This document shows, piece by piece, positions 15,929 through 24,685 of a stretch of 29,482 bases of DNA (position 1 is the first letter of the stretch; every line of letters begins with the position of its first letter). The DNA lies in assembly GCA_964492825.1 (NCBI GenBank), contig CAZBLP010000026.1:1-29482 (forward strand). The letters are read 5' to 3'. The notes beneath the pieces are model-generated. The model did not search any database and was not told where the DNA came from. It was given only the letters and a program-made list of their open reading frames with translations. This DNA is from CAZBLP01 sp964492825 (GTDB lineage Bacteria; DYJV01). The translations under genes and the position numbers were made by a program.

Positions 15929-18900
15929 CTACAATACATACAATATTTGACTTCCGCTTTCAGTATAAAATATTATATCATCTTTACCGTCATTGTTTTT
16001 ATCCTCTACTTTCAATGCAATTCCAGTAAGATACTGATTATCTTTAAACCAGTTTTGTTCATCAATACTTAATGGGATAAAGTTAAAATCAGGTAACAAC
16101 CTCATTTCGGAACCGTCTGAACCTGTAATAGTGACAATGCCTGTGCTTCTGTCAACCAAATATGTTAATCCGATATTTTCTACAAGCTCGTCAAATGCAT
16201 CTATTTCATAAATATAAGGAGTTAATTGTTGAGTTGAACCATCTGAATAGTTAACAAGGAGTTGGTATGATTCTGTAGTAGGATCAGTGCCTGAAATTGT
16301 AAAAGATACATCTCCAATACTAAAAGATGGATTTTTTGTTATTATATATGAAAAAGAGCATACAAAAGTATTATTATCAATAGAAATTTCCAATGTGCCG
16401 TCAGGATTTAATTTTAGCGAATTATTATCAAGTTGTAACTGACTTATTAAGGTGTACAAAAAAGATATGGAATCTACTGGGGCAGGAGTAAGTTCATCTG
16501 TAACGCCATTGTTGATTAACATAATATTTCCTTTTGGGGATACCACTAAATTTCCGTCTAATTCAGAAGATATAATAGAAGTTTTTGAAATAAATGTAGG
16601 AATGGTAAAATTATCTACTGTTATCTGAGCACTGCTGTCTAAATTATTTGTTTCTACCTTTATACTTTGATAATAGTTTTTTAAGTTTTTTTCAACTACA
16701 GATTGTGAAGTCACTGTTTCATTGTCAGCAGAAAAAATTGTTTTGGAAGGAGATGCAACTGAAGGCAATAACTGAATTATTTGGTTTGAGGTATTATTGT
16801 CTAAGTTAAGCTCTACAGCACTTGGTTTGCTAACAATCCCATTGGTGATATCAATTGCCGTATAATCAATTATTTCTAATAACTGTTCTGATGAAATGCT
16901 ACTTTCATCTGAAAAAGCATTGTCAGAAAGATTAATGTCATCTGAAATTTTGTCTATTAGATTTTTTGACAGGTTTTTAAATAATTCAATGTTGTCTTTA
17001 TCTATACCGTTTTCGGTTACTGACAATAAATTTGATGCTATTTCAGACACACCTGTTTTTATTTCTTTAACATCAGTTTTTTGAAATTTATCTTTTGCAA
17101 CAGCAGATACAGAATCAACGATTTTTTGGGTAATTGTTTGAGTTATATTTTTTACTTTATTGATAATGTCAGTTTTTGTTTGTGTTTCCATCTGGGTTTT
17201 AAGCTGGCTTATGTTATTAAAAATATTACCTAAAGATTCACCTGACGTATTAATTATTTCTGATAATTGCTGAGGTGTTGAAATTTCTTGAGCTTTATCA
17301 AGAGAATTAGTAATTAATTCTCCAACATCTTCTATTAGGCCTGTTATTTCTTGTGAAGTAACTTTTTGAATAATAGCTGCAGTAATACCTGAATTAACAG
17401 TTTTATCAAACCTTGAAAGGATATCTTGAAGTTCATCAGATTGAGTAGCATTATTTGATATATCGTTTAATTGACTTGTCATGGATAATGAAGATTTAAA
17501 AATATTGTCCATAGATTGTTCATCTTCTGTGTCAACAAGGTTATTGGAAAAATTTTCAAAAAAGGGAAAAGTTTTGGATAGAGTTTCCAAATCAACATTT
17601 GCATTTGCATTTATTAATACTTTTGTATAAGAAGTCAGGGTTGTATAATTGTTCAACAATTCGTTTAAAGTTGCTATTGCAATGGTTTGGCCTGAGTCCA
17701 TTAATGCGTTTATCCCTCTTGTTGCATTGTAGAAACTTTTAATAAAGTCGTTTATTTCAGAAGTAACATTGTCAATAGTTGCTTGAGTTGCGTTGCCTTC
17801 CTCAATTTTTTCAATATCATCTGCCCAACCTTCCAATTGGCTGGTAAGAGTTGATGTAATATTATCAGGAGCCAGTGCTATTCCTTTTCCGGTAAATTTT
17901 ACAATTTTTACACTATTATTATCAAAATTGAAAGCAATGCTCCCAGTATAAGATTCTATTTTCTGCGGTATAAAATTAAATTTTATAATACATGATTCAA
18001 GCGGAGCAATTTTTGAGCAGTAATTATTAGATATTTCAAATACGTTACTGTCATTTTTTAAAAATGTTAAATTATCAAGAAAAACATCAGAACCGCCTTG
18101 ATTGAATACTTCCAATTGAAAAGTCGATTCATAACCAATTGATACTGAACCGAAATCATAATAATTGGCAGAGAATATAATTACAGAATTTTGGCATGTT
18201 TCATTTAAATTTAATGTTTTGGAAATATTAATTGAATAATCATTGTTAACAGCGTATATTTTTGCTTTTTCCCATTGAGAAGTCAAATTATTGGAACTAA
18301 GAAAATAGAAATTTCCGTTAATCCATAAACCTATTATAACGCCACTAACATCTGATGAAAAATAGTAAGAAAATGTTCCGTCTTGGCCTGTCCAGGTATA
18401 TCCTAATTCCTCTCCTGTTGTAGGATTGTAAAAAACTATTTTGGAAAGCAGTAATGGTGTGTTATTATTATATATTTTCCCTGATACTTTATTTGTCATT
18501 TCATTAAGGTTTATATTCAAAGAAGAACTGCCTTTTACAGATACACTATTTTTTTTAAAAAAGTTATCTTTGATAAATTTTATTTCCACAGTTTCATTAT
18601 CTTCAAGTCCTGTAAAAACTGCAGTGCTGAATAATGAAGGATTTTTAAATAATGTGTCAACATATTTTCCATTTAAAAAGACATCAGCTAATATAGACAT
18701 AGTCATAACATCGTCAAATGCATTTAAAATTTTAAGATCAAGCCTGTATGGTAGATTCATGTTAAAAACAACAGTTGTATTTGTATTCAAATCAATTGAG
18801 GAAGCTTCGTTTAATGAGTGTACCACGCCATTTTCGGAATAATAATTTATCAAATCAAAATTATCTAATACAGTATTATCTTGGGCAGAATTAATAAAAC

Positions 18901-19792
18901 CTATTTTATATGTGCCTGGAGGCAAAAAATTAAGTTGAACAATATCTTTATTTTCAAAAAAAACTTTTTTACTAAAAAATAATTTCCAATTTTCATTGTT
19001 GTCTTGTCTGAAGATTAAGAGCCATCTATTTTTAAGAAAAAAGCTTACGTCACTAAATTCTATATTTAAAGTTGGTGCTGTTTTATCAAAATTTAAAGAT
19101 ATTTCATTTTCATTGCCTGATATGCTTAAATTTGACCATCCGTCAGTTGTTTTAACTGAGCCTCGTTCGTTAATGTATGCCCAAATATAATAATTGCCTT
19201 CAGGTAAATATCCCGTGATATTTGTAGAATTTATTTCCATTTCAATAGGCAGGGTATTGTTGAAATTATTATCAGGAATAATAAAAATTTTACCGGTAAA
19301 GTTATCACTTTCTATGTTTGAAAAGTTAACAGAAAAATTTGATGTTTCTAAAGATTGAAAATTTTTTGCAGAACAACAATGAATAGATTTTGAAAAATCA
19401 ATATTTATATTGTGTGTATTAGTGTCTCCGTTAAAAGAAAAAGTTTTAACTGGTAGTGGCAAAGGACAATTGTAAGCAATTGAGCCGTTGTCAAGGAGCC
19501 AGCCTAATTCTTTTGTGTTATTATCTCTTATTGCAAGAATGTATTCTCCACTGTCGAAATTTTGAAAAATATAACTATTTTCATTGTTAAAGTCAGTATC
19601 TCTATTTATACTGCCCCAAAAAGGGGTATTGGCAGATTCTTTGATTAAATAAAAAGAGCCAGAACACTCAGTTGAACAGGAGAGATTTATTGTCAGTTTG
19701 TTTCCACTGCCTGTTATAGGAATAGAATCAGAAAATATCAGATTTGGAATAAAAAATATGAAAAACAGAATGAGAAACTGTCTTGCCTTCAT
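15929..19792 (-). CDS. Giant secreted protein with ASH-like domain and long helical region
   Basis: A 1287-aa exported protein of unknown function, the largest gene here. It has an N-terminal signal peptide (KARQFLILFFIFFIPNLIFS, cleavage near 21), then beta-rich repeats to ~430, including a carboxypeptidase-regulatory-like unit (about 437-495, VSGKIYNNNTPLL then GYTWTGQDGTF). An ASPM/SPD-2/Hydin-like (choice-of-anchor D type) domain follows at about 530-640 (YYDFGSVSIGYESTFQLEV to TGKGIAL). A long Asn/Asp/Ser/Thr-rich, mostly helical stretch spans 645-1000, with a beta-rich C-terminus (IDAFDELVEN, STGIVTITGSDGSEMRLLP). It ends with DKNNDGKDDI, a calcium-loop-like motif. No LPXTG, autotransporter barrel or catalytic motif is visible. 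Strong AAGGAGGG ribosome site; a promoter is listed separately. It leads the block containing the thiolase and haem genes, without an obvious link to them. Confidence 0.85.
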   Translation of the reverse strand: MKARQFLILFFIFFIPNLIFSDSIPITGSGNKLTINLSCSTECSGSFYLIKESANTPFWGSINRDTDFNNENSYIFQNFDSGEYILAIRDNNTKELGWLLDNGSIAYNCPLPLPVKTFSFNGDTNTHNINIDFSKSIHCCSAKNFQSLETSNFSVNFSNIESDNFTGKIFIIPDNNFNNTLPIEMEINSTNITGYLPEGNYYIWAYINERGSVKTTDGWSNLSISGNENEISLNFDKTAPTLNIEFSDVSFFLKNRWLLIFRQDNNENWKLFFSKKVFFENKDIVQLNFLPPGTYKIGFINSAQDNTVLDNFDLINYYSENGVVHSLNEASSIDLNTNTTVVFNMNLPYRLDLKILNAFDDVMTMSILADVFLNGKYVDTLFKNPSLFSTAVFTGLEDNETVEIKFIKDNFFKKNSVSVKGSSSLNINLNEMTNKVSGKIYNNNTPLLLSKIVFYNPTTGEELGYTWTGQDGTFSYYFSSDVSGVIIGLWINGNFYFLSSNNLTSQWEKAKIYAVNNDYSINISKTLNLNETCQNSVIIFSANYYDFGSVSIGYESTFQLEVFNQGGSDVFLDNLTFLKNDSNVFEISNNYCSKIAPLESCIIKFNFIPQKIESYTGSIAFNFDNNSVKIVKFTGKGIALAPDNITSTLTSQLEGWADDIEKIEEGNATQATIDNVTSEINDFIKSFYNATRGINALMDSGQTIAIATLNELLNNYTTLTSYTKVLINANANVDLETLSKTFPFFENFSNNLVDTEDEQSMDNIFKSSLSMTSQLNDISNNATQSDELQDILSRFDKTVNSGITAAIIQKVTSQEITGLIEDVGELITNSLDKAQEISTPQQLSEIINTSGESLGNIFNNISQLKTQMETQTKTDIINKVKNITQTITQKIVDSVSAVAKDKFQKTDVKEIKTGVSEIASNLLSVTENGIDKDNIELFKNLSKNLIDKISDDINLSDNAFSDESSISSEQLLEIIDYTAIDITNGIVSKPSAVELNLDNNTSNQIIQLLPSVASPSKTIFSADNETVTSQSVVEKNLKNYYQSIKVETNNLDSSAQITVDNFTIPTFISKTSIISSELDGNLVVSPKGNIMLINNGVTDELTPAPVDSISFLYTLISQLQLDNNSLKLNPDGTLEISIDNNTFVCSFSYIITKNPSFSIGDVSFTISGTDPTTESYQLLVNYSDGSTQQLTPYIYEIDAFDELVENIGLTYLVDRSTGIVTITGSDGSEMRLLPDFNFIPLSIDEQNWFKDNQYLTGIALKVEDKNNDGKDDIIFYTESGSQILYVL

Positions 19793-19828
19793 AATACCCT
19801 CCTTAAAACAGCAAAATATAATACATTT

Positions 19829-19857
19829 ATTTTAATTTTTTGGAAGAATAAAGTCAA
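19829..19857 (-). promoter_or_regulatory. Sigma-70-type promoter for the giant secreted protein
   Basis: Minus strand: TTGACT (19852-19857), a spacer of exactly 17 bases, TAAAAT (19829-19834). The -10 lies 36 bases before the ATG at 19792, leaving a leader that contains AAGGAGGG. The -35 forms the extreme end of the inverted repeat at 19852-20011. Confidence 0.6.
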
Positions 19858-20011
19858 GTTATAATTTTAACAACTTGGTATAATACAAAAACAACCTTTA
19901 AGTAAAAGATTTTTCGGGCTAAAGCCCTCAAAATGACTGCTTTTATGGTAAATATAAACACTTGTGAAAAATTTATATCGGATTTTAAATTTGTTTTTGT
20001 ATAACTTGACT
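19852..20011. repeat. 160-bp element with inverted terminal repeats (possible MITE or divergent-promoter repeat)
   Basis: The right end (19991-20011, ending TATAACTTGACT) is the reverse complement of the left end. The left arm has the same 21 bases but split: AGTCAAGTT (19852-19860) and ATACAAAAACAA (19883-19894), separated by 22 extra bases. The interior contains a small GGGC-TAAA-GCCC hairpin (19916-19927) and no reading frame of note. Each end carries an outward-facing TTGACT box. No clear target-site duplication flanks it (only A-rich bases). It fills most of the 249-bp gap between the divergent secreted-protein and DUF362 genes. It could be a non-autonomous mobile element or a pair of regulator/promoter sites in inverted orientation. 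Confidence 0.6.
19876..19884 (+). promoter_or_regulatory. Extended -10 promoter element facing the DUF362 gene
   Basis: TGGTATAAT, an extended -10 (TGN-TATAAT), on the plus strand inside the left arm of the inverted repeat. The -35 position is poor, as is tolerated with extended -10 boxes. It would give a leader of roughly 150 bases containing the GGGC/GCCC hairpin before the DUF362 start. A second, closer candidate is the TTGACT at 20006-20011. Confidence 0.4.
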
Positions 20012-20041
20012 AAAAGAGAAAAAAATGTTTTTTAATAGCAA

Positions 20042-21097
20042 ATGGTATTTTTTAAGGAAATTAAAGAATATAGCATTGTGTTGTTAAAAAAATCCATTGA
20101 TGATTATTTTAAAAAAAACAATTTGAAAATTCAAAATGAAAAAATTCTTTTAAAACCTAATCTCATCTCGTTAAAATCAAAAGATAAAGCAGTTAATACC
20201 CATCCAATTATTGTTCAGGCAATCTCAGAATATTTAAGTGATTTTAACAACAAACTTTTTATAGGTGATAGCCCAGGAGTAGGTACATTAAAATTAAATT
20301 TAAAAGTTTCTGGATATGGGGATATTTTGAAGAAAATGGATATTTCAATTTATTCTTTTGACCATAGTTGTGAAGTAATAAGAGAAGAGAACAAAATTTT
20401 GAAAAATTTCAAAATAGCAAAAGCTGCATTTGATTTTGATAAAATAATTAATATAGCAAAATTAAAGACTCATTGCATGACAGGAATGACTTTGAGTGTT
20501 AAGAATTGCTTTGGTTTTATTGTAGGAAAAGAAAAAATCAAATATCATTTAAAAGCTGGTCATAATATTAAGTTATTTGCGGATATTTTAATTGATATTT
20601 ATGAAACAGTTAAGCCATTTGTAAATATTATTGATGGTATTGTTGGTATGGAGGGAAACGGGCCAACTTCCGGAGTGTCTAAGGATTTTGGTATTTTTGC
20701 AATGTCTCAAAACGGCTATCTGTTAGATAGGGCTATTGAGAGGGTTGTGGGTTTTCATGGAAAAACAATTATTTCTCAACAAGCAGAAAGCAGGGGATTG
20801 CTGGAGAAAAAATTTGATTTAAAAACAACAATAAAACAACGAAAAATAAAACATGCTAAAACCAAATCTGCAAATTTTAGAATTCCAAAAGTTTTTACAA
20901 ACTTTTTTCAGCATAAGCCGTTTATTGATAACAGAAAATGTAAAAAATGTTTAAAATGTTATGAATCTTGTCCGCCTCATGCAATTTATATGAAAGAAGA
21001 AAAACTGAAAGTAGATTATTCAAAATGTATAAGATGTTATTGCTGCCATGAACTTTGTTTGCACAATGCAGTAAAATTCAGACGATTATTTTTTTAA
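20042..21097 (+). CDS. DUF362 domain protein with C-terminal 2x[4Fe-4S] ferredoxin
   Basis: A 351-aa iron-sulfur protein. Residues ~35-260 are the DUF362 domain (ILLKPNLIS, THPIIVQAISEYL, FIGDSPGVGTL, NIAKLKTHCMTGMTLSVKN, DGIVGMEGNGP). The end is a bacterial-type ferredoxin with two clusters: C300-x2-C303-x2-C306-x3-C310 followed by Pro, and C329-x2-C332-x2-C335-x3-C339. No signal peptide, so probably cytoplasmic; function unknown but presumably redox. DUF362-ferredoxin proteins are common in anaerobes. There is no Shine-Dalgarno before the ATG, and the right TTGACT of the inverted repeat lies 30 bases upstream, so a leaderless or near-leaderless mRNA is possible. Its 3' end overlaps the convergent FxLYD gene by 12 bases. 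Confidence 0.88.
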   Translation: MVFFKEIKEYSIVLLKKSIDDYFKKNNLKIQNEKILLKPNLISLKSKDKAVNTHPIIVQAISEYLSDFNNKLFIGDSPGVGTLKLNLKVSGYGDILKKMDISIYSFDHSCEVIREENKILKNFKIAKAAFDFDKIINIAKLKTHCMTGMTLSVKNCFGFIVGKEKIKYHLKAGHNIKLFADILIDIYETVKPFVNIIDGIVGMEGNGPTSGVSKDFGIFAMSQNGYLLDRAIERVVGFHGKTIISQQAESRGLLEKKFDLKTTIKQRKIKHAKTKSANFRIPKVFTNFFQHKPFIDNRKCKKCLKCYESCPPHAIYMKEEKLKVDYSKCIRCYCCHELCLHNAVKFRRLFF

Positions 21098-21685
21098 AAA
21101 TTCTAATTTATAATTGTAATATTTAATATCACCTTTATAGTTGTCAGTAATAATTTTTTCAAACTTATAAGAATCATAAGATGTTATATCTTTCATTGGT
21201 AAAGTTTTTGTTAAAATCTTATTGTTTTTTTCGTCAAAGAAATTAACGGTTAATTTTATATCTTCCAAAAGTTTCGGACAATTGTTCTCTATAATTCCAG
21301 TTACTTTTATATTAAATCCATCCTTTTTTTTGTCATACACAGGTAAAGATTCAAAATTTTTGACAATAGGCATGCATTTATTGATTTGAGGTTTCTTTTT
21401 CCCTGCTTTTTTTGCCGAACCTTTGTTGTCAGTGGCATTAATGTTCTTAGATTGATTTTTTACATCTACACTGTTTATCTTTTCAATTTTTTTTACATTT
21501 TTTTTAGGATAAATAATATATCCACCATATTTAAATACCTTAATATAATCATCTTTCTCAATATATGAATAAGCTTTAATTTTTGTTCCGCCTTTTAAGG
21601 TAATTATGTATGCTTCTTTTGCTGATAAGTTGAGAGTGAATGAAAAAATCAAACAAACAAGTATAAACTTAATAATTTTAGCCAT
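21086..21685 (-). CDS. Secreted protein with FxLYD-like domain
   Basis: A 199-aa exported protein of unknown function. The start is taken at ATG 21685 (M-A-K-I-I-K then a hydrophobic run FILVCLIFSFTLNLSA, cleavage before KEAYI), because GAGG lies six bases upstream; an upstream in-frame ATG at 21718 would put 11 extra residues before the signal peptide. After cleavage comes a small beta-rich unit (ITLKGGTKIKAYSYIEKDD, GGYIIYPKKNVKKIEKI), like the short SH3-like segments of other envelope proteins, then a Lys/Asn-rich linker. A C-terminal FxLYD-like domain follows (VTGIIENNCPKLLEDIKLTV to YNYKLEFL). The start overlaps the hom stop (ATGGCTAA), so it is translationally coupled to hom. The final bases overlap the convergent DUF362 gene. 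Confidence 0.75.
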   Translation of the reverse strand: MAKIIKFILVCLIFSFTLNLSAKEAYIITLKGGTKIKAYSYIEKDDYIKVFKYGGYIIYPKKNVKKIEKINSVDVKNQSKNINATDNKGSAKKAGKKKPQINKCMPIVKNFESLPVYDKKKDGFNIKVTGIIENNCPKLLEDIKLTVNFFDEKNNKILTKTLPMKDITSYDSYKFEKIITDNYKGDIKYYNYKLEFLKK

Positions 21686-22994
21686 TAAAATCCTCAATTC
21701 TAATAAAAAATGTTTCATTTTTTGAAATATTAAGAGTATCTATACTTTTAATGGCGTTTTTAATATCTTTTTCATAAGATTCATGTGTAATCATAACAAT
21801 TGGGACAGGATTATCATGGTTATCAACTCGTCCTTTTTGTATAACAGCTTCAATGCTTATATTGTTTTTACCTAAAATTCCTGAAATTTTTGAAAGAACA
21901 CCTGGCATATCAGCAACAGAGAATCTAAGGTAATATTTGGTTTTTAATTTATTAATGCTTTTTATTTTTTGTTTTTTTATTTTACGACTTTTTACAGTAA
22001 AAACAGGTTTCATGTTTTGGGATTTTTTTAAGATATTCAAACCTGCTTCAATAATATCAGTAACTACGCTTGTAGCCGTAGGATTGCCTCCGGCTCCTTT
22101 TCCATAATAAAGGGTTGGGCCTAAAAAGTCACTTTTTACATAAATAGCATTGTAAACACCTTTAATATTGGCAAGAATAGAGTCTTTTCTTATAAGCACA
22201 GGATGCACCCTGCCTTCTATATCACCATTTTTATTTTTGGCTATTGCCAACAGTCTTACAGAATAACCGAATTCGTCGGCAAATTTAATATCTTTGTCAC
22301 TTATTTTGCTTATTCCTTCAACATAAAGATTGTTAAAATCAAATTTAAAATTATAGGCAAGCATAATTAGAATTGCCAATTTATGTGCAGCATCTATCCC
22401 TTCAATATCAAAAGTTGGATCGCTTTCAGCATATCCTCTATTTTGAGCCTCTTTTAGGGCTTCGTTAAAATTGATTTTTTTTTCTGTCATTTCAGTAAGT
22501 ATATAGTTGCAGGTACCATTTAAGATACCGTAAAAATAATTTATTTTGTTAGAGAGAAGAGTCTCTTTAAATACTCTGATAATTGGAATGCCACCTGCAA
22601 CACTTGCTTCAAAAAACAGATCAACTTTGTTTTTTTCAGCTTCTTTTGCTAATTCGTAACCATTAGTAGCCAATACAGCTTTGTTTGCAGTAACTACTGA
22701 TTTTTTATTTTTAAAAGCATTGACAATAAGCTCTTTTGCTGTATTGATTCCACCTATTAGTTCTACAATAATATCTATTGTTGGATCATTAAAAATTTCA
22801 TTAATGTCAGTTGTAAAATTGCCTGAAAAATTTTCAATATTTCTTTTTTTGTTAATATTTTTAACTAAAATTTTTTTAATGTGAAAATCTATTTCTGTTC
22901 TTTTTGAAATTAATTCTCTATTTTCATTAATCAAATTATAAACAGCTTGTCCCACTGTGCCAAATCCGCATAATGCCAAATTAATTTGTTTCAC
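21678..22994 (-). CDS. hom: Homoserine dehydrogenase with C-terminal ACT domain
   Basis: NAD(P)-dependent reduction of aspartate semialdehyde to homoserine, the branch to threonine, methionine and isoleucine. The 438-aa protein has the Rossmann motif GFGTVG (10-15), VVTANKAVLA, EASVAGGIPIIRV, LNGTCNYILTEM and DPTFDIEGIDAAHKL, all diagnostic, with the catalytic lysine region following. A C-terminal ACT domain (RFSVADMPGVLSKISGILG, NISIEAVIQKG) should allow feedback by threonine. The start is GTG at 22994, supported by GGAG eight bases upstream and by the immediate KQINLALCGFG start. It sits between the Dsb-like gene (22 bp) and the FxLYD gene (8-base overlap), an odd pairing of amino acid synthesis with envelope proteins. 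Confidence 0.96.
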   Translation of the reverse strand: MKQINLALCGFGTVGQAVYNLINENRELISKRTEIDFHIKKILVKNINKKRNIENFSGNFTTDINEIFNDPTIDIIVELIGGINTAKELIVNAFKNKKSVVTANKAVLATNGYELAKEAEKNKVDLFFEASVAGGIPIIRVFKETLLSNKINYFYGILNGTCNYILTEMTEKKINFNEALKEAQNRGYAESDPTFDIEGIDAAHKLAILIMLAYNFKFDFNNLYVEGISKISDKDIKFADEFGYSVRLLAIAKNKNGDIEGRVHPVLIRKDSILANIKGVYNAIYVKSDFLGPTLYYGKGAGGNPTATSVVTDIIEAGLNILKKSQNMKPVFTVKSRKIKKQKIKSINKLKTKYYLRFSVADMPGVLSKISGILGKNNISIEAVIQKGRVDNHDNPVPIVMITHESYEKDIKNAIKSIDTLNISKNETFFIRIEDFNG

Positions 22995-23016
22995 TTTTTA
23001 AGCTCCAGAAATTTTT

Positions 23017-23841
23017 CTATTTTTTATTAGCAATAAATTGGTCAATCATTGTAGGATTGCATCCTCCGATTTTATGGCCATTTATAAAGATTGTTGGAGT
23101 TCCTCTAACTCCAAATTTTTTGCCAAGAGCTTCGCCTGCTTTAACTTTTTCCATTATGCTTTTGTTTTCCATTGTTTTTTTAAACTTTTCCCATTTATCT
23201 GCTGGTATTTTTTTCTTTAACTGTTCCATGATTTTTTTCTGATTACCATTAACTGTTTCAACAAATTTATGCATATCTATCCCCATAATTTTACCAGCTT
23301 CATAAATTTTTGCTAAGAGTAAGGCATTTTTATGAAAGGGTAATGGATAGTGCTTGTAATATACTGCAACTTTATCTTTATATTTTGACTCTATATAAGA
23401 CATACATTTTCTGCAGAACGGGCATTGAAAATCACCAAAATAAACAATTTTAATTTTGCTATTTTTTTTGCCTATAATAAAATCCTTATCACTATAGGGA
23501 ACCTTTGATATGCTGTATAAACTCTCATAGTAGCTGACAATATTTTCTCTTTTGCCGATTTCTTCCAGACCCCTAATCATATATCTGCCATCTGTTAAAA
23601 AAGAAAGTTTTTGGCTTTTCTTGTCTTTTGAGAGTTCAATAATTACAAATTTAAAATTTTTCAAATCAAGTCCTGTAATATTAATGTCTTTTTCTATGAC
23701 TAATTTAACTTTAACCCCTCTATTTTTAAAAAATTTTTTAAATTTTTCCACAGCCATTTGCCCTGGAGTTTTATCCCCGGCAAAGCATAAAGTTGCTACA
23801 AAAATAAACATAAAAATAAAACTAAAAAACTTTTTTCTCAT
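23017..23841 (-). CDS. Secreted thioredoxin-fold thiol oxidoreductase (DsbA/DsbC-like)
   Basis: Periplasmic disulfide-handling protein, 274 aa. Signal peptide RKKFFSFIFMFIFVATLCFA with cleavage before GDKTP; an N-terminal alpha/beta part (about 22-110) recalls the DsbC/DsbG dimerisation region. A thioredoxin fold follows, with active site CPFC (C140, C143), an additional C146, and the cis-proline loop RGTPTIFINGHKIGG near the C-terminus. The start is placed at the second Met (23841): AGGAG is seven bases before it but only one base before the ATG at 23847. It may isomerise or reduce disulfides, possibly for c-type cytochromes, given ccsA and a tetraheme cytochrome in the region; that link is inference. 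First gene of the dsb-like/hom/FxLYD group, 134 bp after the methyltransferase gene. Confidence 0.88.
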   Translation of the reverse strand: MRKKFFSFIFMFIFVATLCFAGDKTPGQMAVEKFKKFFKNRGVKVKLVIEKDINITGLDLKNFKFVIIELSKDKKSQKLSFLTDGRYMIRGLEEIGKRENIVSYYESLYSISKVPYSDKDFIIGKKNSKIKIVYFGDFQCPFCRKCMSYIESKYKDKVAVYYKHYPLPFHKNALLLAKIYEAGKIMGIDMHKFVETVNGNQKKIMEQLKKKIPADKWEKFKKTMENKSIMEKVKAGEALGKKFGVRGTPTIFINGHKIGGCNPTMIDQFIANKK

Positions 23842-23974
23842 AATCATTCTCCTTCTAAACTATTTTTATATTTCTACTTTTTGAATTGAAAAACAACCCC
23901 ACCAAATTTATAAGTATGTTTTTAAGTAACAAATTTTATCCTGCTCTTGAGAAATGATTTAAAATTCACAAAAG

Positions 23975-24652
23975 CTATCCATTTTTATTAAAAATATATT
24001 TTATCCTTTCAAGGTTTTCAATTTTTTCATAAAAAGTTTTTTTTATCAGCTTGAAATCAAAGTTTTCTATTATATTAAATAATTCATCTTCTGTCAAGCC
24101 TCCTCCAACGCACCAGCTCCATGCATCTACATCATTAATGTAGATATCTCTTGATGATGTATTATTCCAGAACAGGTCACCAATTATCAAATATCCATTT
24201 TTTTTTAATAATACATTTATATTTTTAAGTAAAGCTGTTTTATTGAAAATAAGGTTTAAACTACCGTTTAAGATAATAATATCTATTTTATTATTTTTCA
24301 AAGGTAGATTTTCCATGTTGGCATTTATTTTAAAAATTTTTTCTATTTTGTAAAAACTTAAAAATGAATAAGATGTATCAAGAGCAAAGACTTTTTTAGC
24401 TCCTTTTTCCATTGCAACAACAGAATCAAGCCCCACTCCTGAACCCAAATCTAGGACTGTTTTATGTTTTAAATTAATATGTTTTGAAAAAGGATACACA
24501 ACAGGAAATGCAAATTTAATGAGATTAGTATATTTTTTTAGTAAATTTTCAGGATAACCAATATCTATAAAATCTTGTAATTTTAGAAGGTTTAATAGAT
24601 TTGGATTATCTATGGAATAAGTATTCCTTACTTGTTTAAAAAATTCTGCCAT
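23975..24652 (-). CDS. Class I SAM-dependent methyltransferase
   Basis: A 225-aa methyltransferase of unknown substrate. Motif I is VLDLGSGVGLDS (about 65-76), followed by an acidic motif II region (VFALDTS) and motif-post I NMENLPLKNNKIDIIILNG. A strand-helix finish (LKKNGYLIIGDLFW) completes the fold. The late segment AWSWCVGGGLTEDELFNIIENFDFK recalls the equivalent loop of ArsM/UbiE-type enzymes (C-x-G-G-x-L), but the cysteine set needed for arsenite methylation is not complete. The ATG at 24652 lies ten bases after a GGGGGAG ribosome-binding site that forms the 3' arm of a strong hairpin (24663-24685), so translation may be controlled by RNA folding. It follows the acyl-CoA synthetase by 41 bp. 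Confidence 0.75.
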   Translation of the reverse strand: MAEFFKQVRNTYSIDNPNLLNLLKLQDFIDIGYPENLLKKYTNLIKFAFPVVYPFSKHINLKHKTVLDLGSGVGLDSVVAMEKGAKKVFALDTSYSFLSFYKIEKIFKINANMENLPLKNNKIDIIILNGSLNLIFNKTALLKNINVLLKKNGYLIIGDLFWNNTSSRDIYINDVDAWSWCVGGGLTEDELFNIIENFDFKLIKKTFYEKIENLERIKYIFNKNG

Positions 24653-24662
24653 TTAACGAATA

Positions 24663-24685
24663 CTCCCCCTTGCAATAAGGGGGAG
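24663..24685 (-). promoter_or_regulatory. Hairpin covering the methyltransferase ribosome-binding site
   Basis: A perfect 9-bp stem (CTCCCCCTT pairing with AAGGGGGAG) and a 5-base loop between the acyl-CoA synthetase stop and the methyltransferase ATG. On the mRNA the 3' arm contains the whole GGGGGAG Shine-Dalgarno, ten bases before the start. It could also be a dispersed palindromic (REP-like) repeat or an RNA-processing site. There is no T-run after it on the minus strand, so it is not an intrinsic terminator for this operon; on the plus strand a TTTTTT follows five bases later, but nothing is transcribed that way nearby. Confidence 0.5.

Noticed and set aside
18441..18842. 133-codon plus-strand open frame inside the giant secreted protein gene
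   Set aside because: Shadow of a long coding frame with a strong ribosome site and signal peptide; no family resemblance.
19911..19933. GGGC-TAAA-GCCC hairpin as an intrinsic terminator
   Set aside because: The stem core is only four base pairs, and it sits between divergent genes where nothing needs to terminate. Better seen as part of the inverted-repeat element.
23552..23884. 110-codon plus-strand open frame over the Dsb-like gene
   Set aside because: Hydrophobic only because it reads the opposite strand of a Lys-rich protein and signal peptide; no independent evidence.
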